Source of the DNA: Alphaproteobacteria bacterium
Lineage (GTDB): Bacteria > Pseudomonadota > Alphaproteobacteria > Sneathiellales > Sneathiellaceae
Length of the DNA: 26,283 nt
Reading direction: 5' to 3'
Assembly (NCBI GenBank): GCA_006226265.1
Contig: SBHH01000108.1
Location: forward strand, 1 to 26,283
In this document: positions 22,830 through 26,283 of the stretch, one piece after another
Layout of the letters: every line of letters begins with the position of its first letter
How positions within the stretch are numbered: the first letter of the stretch is position 1
Notes under the pieces: model-generated
What the model was told of the DNA's origin: nothing
Seen by the model: only the letters and a program-made list of their open reading frames with translations
The model's database searches: none
Program-made: the position numbers and the translations under genes

Positions 22830-23324
22830 TTAAATGCGTTCATGAAGGGCCAGGAAACGGCAGCCCCTCTCGTTAATGGCACCGTCCTCGTCGGTACGCA
22901 CGAGATCGGCATGAATATCGGCAATGCTGATGCGGCGAAGCTCCGTCCGATAGGCCTGTTCAGCGCGCAGCATGGCCGCATTGATCCCGCAAGGGCGGAC
23001 GAAATAGCGCTCGGGCAGGGGATTGGGGCCGCGCTGGCGAATTTCCTGACAGCGGAATGCGGGCTCTTTCCCCTCGATTGCGAGAACGATATCGAGAAGC
23101 GAAATATCCTTTGGCTCCCGGCCAAGGCTGTATCCGCCTTTCGGTCCCGGCACCGTCTTCACGATCCCGGCCCGCGAGAGGGCCTGCAAATGCTTCAAAA
23201 GATAGCTTGTAGAAACGCCATGGAATTCGGCCAGCGCGGCAGCGGAAAGGACGCCTTTCTGCGAGAGTCCCGAGAGCATCGCGACGCTGTGGATTGCCTG
23301 TTCTATGCCTTCACTGAGCTTCAT
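22830..23324 (-). CDS. Rrf2 family transcriptional regulator
   Basis: This 164-residue regulator belongs to the Rrf2 family (relatives IscR, NsrR). The winged helix shows AALAEFHGVSTSYLLKHLQALSRAGIV (helix-turn-helix about 30-54) and PGPKGGYSLGREPKDISLLDIVLAIEG (wing). Cysteines are at 92, 112 and 155; the C92-C98-C104 cluster spacing of IscR is absent, so a classical Fe-S cluster is doubtful and a two-cysteine thiol switch is an alternative. A GGAAG ribosome-binding site lies five bases before the ATG. A 33-bp palindrome covers its own promoter, pointing to autorepression. It heads the operon with the AhpD-like gene. Confidence 0.92.
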   Translation of the reverse strand: MKLSEGIEQAIHSVAMLSGLSQKGVLSAAALAEFHGVSTSYLLKHLQALSRAGIVKTVPGPKGGYSLGREPKDISLLDIVLAIEGKEPAFRCQEIRQRGPNPLPERYFVRPCGINAAMLRAEQAYRTELRRISIADIHADLVRTDEDGAINERGCRFLALHERI

Positions 23325-23337
23325 TTCCGCTTCCTTT

Positions 23338-23370
23338 TTTAATCATGGATAAAATATATCTATGATTAAA
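23338..23370 (-). promoter_or_regulatory. Palindromic operator of the Rrf2 regulator
   Basis: Two 14-base arms (TTTAATCATGGATA at 23338-23351 and TATCTATGATTAAA at 23357-23370) form an inverted repeat with one mismatch and a 5-base spacer. It begins 14 bases upstream of the rrf2 ATG and covers the predicted -10 element, the expected place for an autorepressor. Confidence 0.75.
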
Positions 23371-23380
23371 ATAATGTCAA
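23353..23380 (-). promoter_or_regulatory. Predicted sigma-70 promoter of rrf2-ahpD
   Basis: On the minus strand a perfect TTGACA (23375-23380) is followed after 16 bases by TATATT (23353-23358). The -10 lies in the centre of the palindrome, so binding of the repressor would block RNA polymerase. Confidence 0.7.
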
Positions 23381-23417
23381 GCGAAAGGGCTGAAACTTAT
23401 TGGATCCGGGAAGGGCG

Positions 23418-23654
23418 CTAGTTTTTGGTTTGTTTCTTCGCCTTGATCCAGCCTTTGCGGCCGAGCCAGACTTGCGCCTTGCGGCGCTTGCGGCGCATGT
23501 AGGAGGAGTCTTTTGAGAGGATGAACATGCCGAGCGGGATCATCCAGAAGCCGAGGACGGGCAGGAAACCGAAGACGCCGCCGCCGATCAGCGACCAGCC
23601 GAGGATAAAGCGCGCCCATTTGCTTTTCGGGGTATGGAGACGGGGTTTGGCCAT
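23418..23654 (-). CDS. Small membrane protein, 78 residues
   Basis: The protein has a basic N terminus (KPRLHTPKSKWAR), one or two hydrophobic segments (FILGWSLIGGGVFGFLPVLGFWMIPLGMFIL, about 16-46) and a strongly basic C-terminal tail (RRKRRKAQVWLGRKGWIKAKKQ). The hydrophobic part resembles the PGPGW-type small membrane proteins found in many proteobacteria, but the match is by eye. By the positive-inside rule both ends should be in the cytoplasm. It is divergent from the amidase. The ribosome-binding site is weak (GAAAG). The function is unknown. Confidence 0.65.
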   Translation of the reverse strand: MAKPRLHTPKSKWARFILGWSLIGGGVFGFLPVLGFWMIPLGMFILSKDSSYMRRKRRKAQVWLGRKGWIKAKKQTKN

Positions 23655-23717
23655 GATCTTTCATTATGCGAACGGCGGAAACGGGCAACCGGTTTCATAT
23701 GGCGGCAAAATTTTTCT

Positions 23718-23734
23718 CCGTCAAGGAATGACGG
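23718..23734. repeat. Dyad between the membrane protein gene and the amidase
   Basis: CCGTCA and TGACGG enclose a 5-base spacer (AGGAA). It sits about 70 bases before the amidase start and 64 before the divergent gene, so it could be an operator for either. No family was recognised. Confidence 0.35.
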
Positions 23735-23803
23735 TTGCGGGCCAAAGGCGATTATGACTAATCTGAACCCATAACAGCCCGCAGGAAAAAGAGGGGAGCA
23801 GGG

Positions 23804-25225
23804 ATGAGTGACGATCTGGCCTATATGACCGCGACCGAGCTGCTTAAGGGATATGCGGAAGGGTCCATTTCTCCGGTTGAGGCAGCCGACGCCGCGTTGA
23901 AACAGATTGCGAAATATAACGGGGCGATCAACGCCTTCGTGCTGGTCGATGAGGATTATGCGCTGGCGGAGGCGCGAAAGTCCGAGGATCGCTGGCAGAA
24001 GGGAAATCCCATTGGCGCCGTCGATGGCGTGCCGACGACCATCAAGGATATTATCTACACCAAGGGCTGGCCGACGTTGCGGGGTTCCAAAACGGTCGAT
24101 GCCGCAGGACCCTGGGAGGATGATGCGCCGGTTACCGCGCGTCTGAAAGAGAATGGGGCGGTTATCCTTGGCAAGACAACAACGCCGGAGTTCGGCTGGA
24201 AAGGTGTGACGGACAGCCCGCGCACCGGCATTACCCGCAACCCCTGGAACCGGAATGTGACGCCGGGCGGCTCCAGTGGCGGAGCCTCGGCGGCCTGCGC
24301 CGCGGGCATGGGGGCTCTTCACATCGGAACGGACGGTGGCGGTTCGATCCGTATTCCCGCCTCCTTTGCCGGAATTTTCGGGATCAAGCCAAGCTATGGC
24401 CGCGTGCCCGCCTGGCCGCTGTCGCCCTTCGGCACTGTTGCTCATGTCGGACCGATGACACGGACCGTGGCCGATGGCGCGCTGATGCTTTCTGTGTTGG
24501 CAGGATACGACGTGCGGGACTGGACGGCGCTGCCGCCTGAAAATGCGGATTATCTTGCGAGCCTTTCCACGAACATGAAAGGCAAGCGCATCGCCTATAG
24601 TGCCAACCTAGGCTATGTAAAAGTGCATCCGGAGGTCGCCGCTGCCGTTAAAAGGGCGGCGGATATCTTTGCCGAGCTCGGCGCGGAGGTAGAGGAAGTC
24701 GATCCCGGCTTTGAAAATCCGCTACCGATATTCAATATCCTCTGGTGGTCGGGCGCGCATTTTGCGCTTCGGAATTTGAGTGATGCTGAGTTAGACGAAC
24801 TCGATCCCGGGCTCAAGCGCGTGGTCGAGGAAGGCTCGCAAATCACCCGCGTTGAATATATGGAGGCGAACCAGCTTCGTGGGGAACTTGGTATTCATAT
24901 GCGAAAGTTCCATGAGACCTATGATCTGTTGCTCACACCCTCGCTTGCCATCCCGGCGTTCGAGGTTGGCAAACTGACACCCATACCGCTTGACGAGGCG
25001 GGCGGCTGGGTTGACTGGACGCCCTTTTCCTATCCCTTCAATCTGACGCAGCAGCCGGCTTGCTCTGTTCCTTGCGGCTTCACGGAGGACGGATTGCCGA
25101 TCGGCCTGCAGATCGTCGGACCAATGCAGAATGATCAGTCGGTTCTCAATGCTGCCGCGGCGTTTGAGACGGTCTCGCCCGCGAAGGGCATCCGTCCCAA
25201 CCTTGCCAAGCTGCTCGAAGATTAA
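23804..25225 (+). CDS. Amidase (amidase signature family)
   Basis: This 473-residue enzyme hydrolyses an amide bond. The Ser-cis-Ser-Lys triad is complete: Lys81 in TTIKDI, cis-Ser157 in PGGSSGGASAACAAGMG and the nucleophile Ser181 in GTDGGGSIRIPASFAG, with the usual 24 residues between the two serines. The ATG has an AGGGGAG-rich ribosome-binding site. The substrate is unknown. It is not GatA by context: gatB and gatC are absent and the next gene is the NAD(P)HX repair enzyme, eight bases downstream, so the two are probably in one operon. Confidence 0.92.
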   Translation: MSDDLAYMTATELLKGYAEGSISPVEAADAALKQIAKYNGAINAFVLVDEDYALAEARKSEDRWQKGNPIGAVDGVPTTIKDIIYTKGWPTLRGSKTVDAAGPWEDDAPVTARLKENGAVILGKTTTPEFGWKGVTDSPRTGITRNPWNRNVTPGGSSGGASAACAAGMGALHIGTDGGGSIRIPASFAGIFGIKPSYGRVPAWPLSPFGTVAHVGPMTRTVADGALMLSVLAGYDVRDWTALPPENADYLASLSTNMKGKRIAYSANLGYVKVHPEVAAAVKRAADIFAELGAEVEEVDPGFENPLPIFNILWWSGAHFALRNLSDAELDELDPGLKRVVEEGSQITRVEYMEANQLRGELGIHMRKFHETYDLLLTPSLAIPAFEVGKLTPIPLDEAGGWVDWTPFSYPFNLTQQPACSVPCGFTEDGLPIGLQIVGPMQNDQSVLNAAAAFETVSPAKGIRPNLAKLLED

Positions 25226-25233
25226 GGCAGGGT

Positions 25234-26283
25234 ATGTCGGCGGAAACGGAGCTTCTGACGGTTGAGGAAATGTACCGGGCCGATGCGCTCACCATAGAGG
25301 GCGGTGTTTCGGGTGCTGAACTCATGGAAAAGGCGGGCGTGCGCGTTGTAGCGCTTATCACCGCGAAATGGGAGAGGGGGCGTGTCCTCATTCTCTGCGG
25401 TCCTGGAAATAACGGCGGAGATGGCTATGTGGCGGCCCGTCTGCTGAAGGAGGCGGGCTGGCAGGTCGATCTTGTGGCTATCGGCGATCCTAAGATGTTG
25501 AAGGGCGATGCTGCTGTCATGCGTGATAGATGGGGGGGAGCAATTGACACTCCCGCCGCGGCAGATCCTGAACAGGCCAATCTGGTCATAGATGCGGTGT
25601 TTGGGGCCGGGCTCACCCGCGCGCTGGAGGAACCGGTTGTTTCCCTTTTCCGGAAGGTAAGGGAGGCGGGCCTGCCCGTCATCGCCGTGGATATGCCAAG
25701 CGGGGTCAATGGAAATGACGGTACTGCCGACGCGGCGACCTTGTCCGCAAGTTATACGGTGACTTTTTTTCGTGGAAAACCCGGGCATTTCCTTTATCCC
25801 GGACGTGGCTTCTGCGGAGAGCTTCTTATCACCGATATCGGGATCGAGGCCGGAGTTTTACGGAAAATTGCGCCCAAAACCTCGCGGAATGATCCGGCGC
25901 TCTGGCGCGATCTGATGCCGCGCGCCGACGCGCTCGGCCATAAATACAGCCGGGGGCATGCGGCGGTCACGGGCGGTGGTGTCGCGTCCACAGGGGCCGC
26001 AAGGCTTTCTGCCCGCGCGGCTTTACGAAGTGGGGCAGGGGCGGTAACGCTCATCACGCCGTTCTCGGCCCTGATGGTTTATGCCTCGGCCCTGACCGCT
26101 GTGATGGTGCGCGCCTGCGGCGAGCCGTCGGATTTCGCGGCCTGGATCCGTGAAAAGCGGATCGGAGTTGTCCTTCTCGGACCCGGCAATGGCGTCAGCG
26201 ACCGGACGCGCGGATTTGTGGAAGCGGCGCTTGAAAGTAACGCTGACGTGCTTCTGGATGCGGATGCCCTGACGGTCTTGAAA
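25234..26283 (+). CDS. nnr: Bifunctional NAD(P)HX epimerase/dehydratase (partial)
   Basis: This enzyme repairs hydrated NADH and NADPH: the N-terminal domain epimerises NAD(P)HX and the C-terminal domain dehydrates it with ADP or ATP. Translation from the ATG at 25234 gives 350 residues up to the window end, and the remainder is cut off. The epimerase domain has GPGNNGGDGY (56-65) and VDMPSGVNG (152-160); the dehydratase domain begins near 225 with LGHKYSRGHAAVTGG (234-248) and contains LGPGNG (315-320) and LDADAL (341-346), the nucleotide-binding and catalytic motifs. The frame is intact. It starts eight bases after the amidase stop, without a clear ribosome-binding site of its own beyond a GGCAGGG stretch. 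Confidence 0.93.
   Translation, partial: MSAETELLTVEEMYRADALTIEGGVSGAELMEKAGVRVVALITAKWERGRVLILCGPGNNGGDGYVAARLLKEAGWQVDLVAIGDPKMLKGDAAVMRDRWGGAIDTPAAADPEQANLVIDAVFGAGLTRALEEPVVSLFRKVREAGLPVIAVDMPSGVNGNDGTADAATLSASYTVTFFRGKPGHFLYPGRGFCGELLITDIGIEAGVLRKIAPKTSRNDPALWRDLMPRADALGHKYSRGHAAVTGGGVASTGAARLSARAALRSGAGAVTLITPFSALMVYASALTAVMVRACGEPSDFAAWIREKRIGVVLLGPGNGVSDRTRGFVEAALESNADVLLDADALTVLK

Noticed and set aside
23588..24445. 285-codon open frame on the minus strand
   Set aside because: It is antisense to the amidase and overlaps the small membrane protein gene; no motifs.

Overview
The window looks like chromosomal DNA from an alphaproteobacterium. This rests on family content: a glnB-glnA pair, a stand-alone Lrp/AsnC ligand-binding protein, a phenylacetate/beta-ketoadipate-type thiolase, a DUF3253 protein, SlyX and ParE, together with alphaproteobacterial-looking tRNA-His and promoter motifs and moderately GC-rich coding sequence. 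I cannot name the genus; marine Rhodospirillales-, Sneathiella- or Kordiimonadales-like lineages would fit. I see no phage, transposase, integrase, CRISPR array or toxin-antitoxin module, and almost all genes are recognisable housekeeping or catabolic genes. No gene-free stretch exceeds 300 bases; the longest (about 250) separates the DEAD-box helicase from an alpha/beta hydrolase.

Layout. 1-600 is the 3' part of a zinc-type alcohol dehydrogenase (+), ending in a bidirectional terminator shared with a 74-residue unknown protein (-) that has a CtrA-like box in its promoter region. 994-5489 (-) is a compact phenylacetate catabolic operon paaG-paaI-paaJ/pcaF-paaK followed by a DUF2461 gene; the ring epoxidase, ring-opening and dehydrogenase genes (paaABCDE, paaZ, paaH) are not here. 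5637-6678 (-) is a soluble diguanylate cyclase. 6842-11493 (-) is a complete branched-chain/aromatic-acid-type ABC importer livK-livH-livM-livG-livF, preceded by a stand-alone RAM-domain protein. The importer lies beside the paa operon, so it may feed it, but this is inference.

11994-16928 holds a DEAD-box RNA helicase (-), an alpha/beta hydrolase (+), ParE (-) and a YciA-type acyl-CoA thioesterase (+). 17009-18816 (-) is glnB-glnA with a clear sigma-54 promoter in front of glnB and two direct repeats at enhancer distance. 19013-20792 (-) is an aminotransferase-slyX-DUF3253 group, divergent from a second aminotransferase (+). A tRNA-His(GTG) with encoded CCA follows. 22327-23324 (-) is an Rrf2 regulator plus AhpD-like protein, with a large palindrome sitting on the predicted promoter. 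A small membrane protein (-) is divergent from an amidase (+) that is closely followed by a bifunctional NAD(P)HX repair enzyme cut off by the window end.

Most of the noteworthy material is regulatory: the Rrf2 palindrome, the glnB upstream repeats and sigma-54 promoter, a glnB/glnA intercistronic palindrome, a long hairpin between livK and livH, and the CtrA-like box. I found no convincing new multi-gene system.
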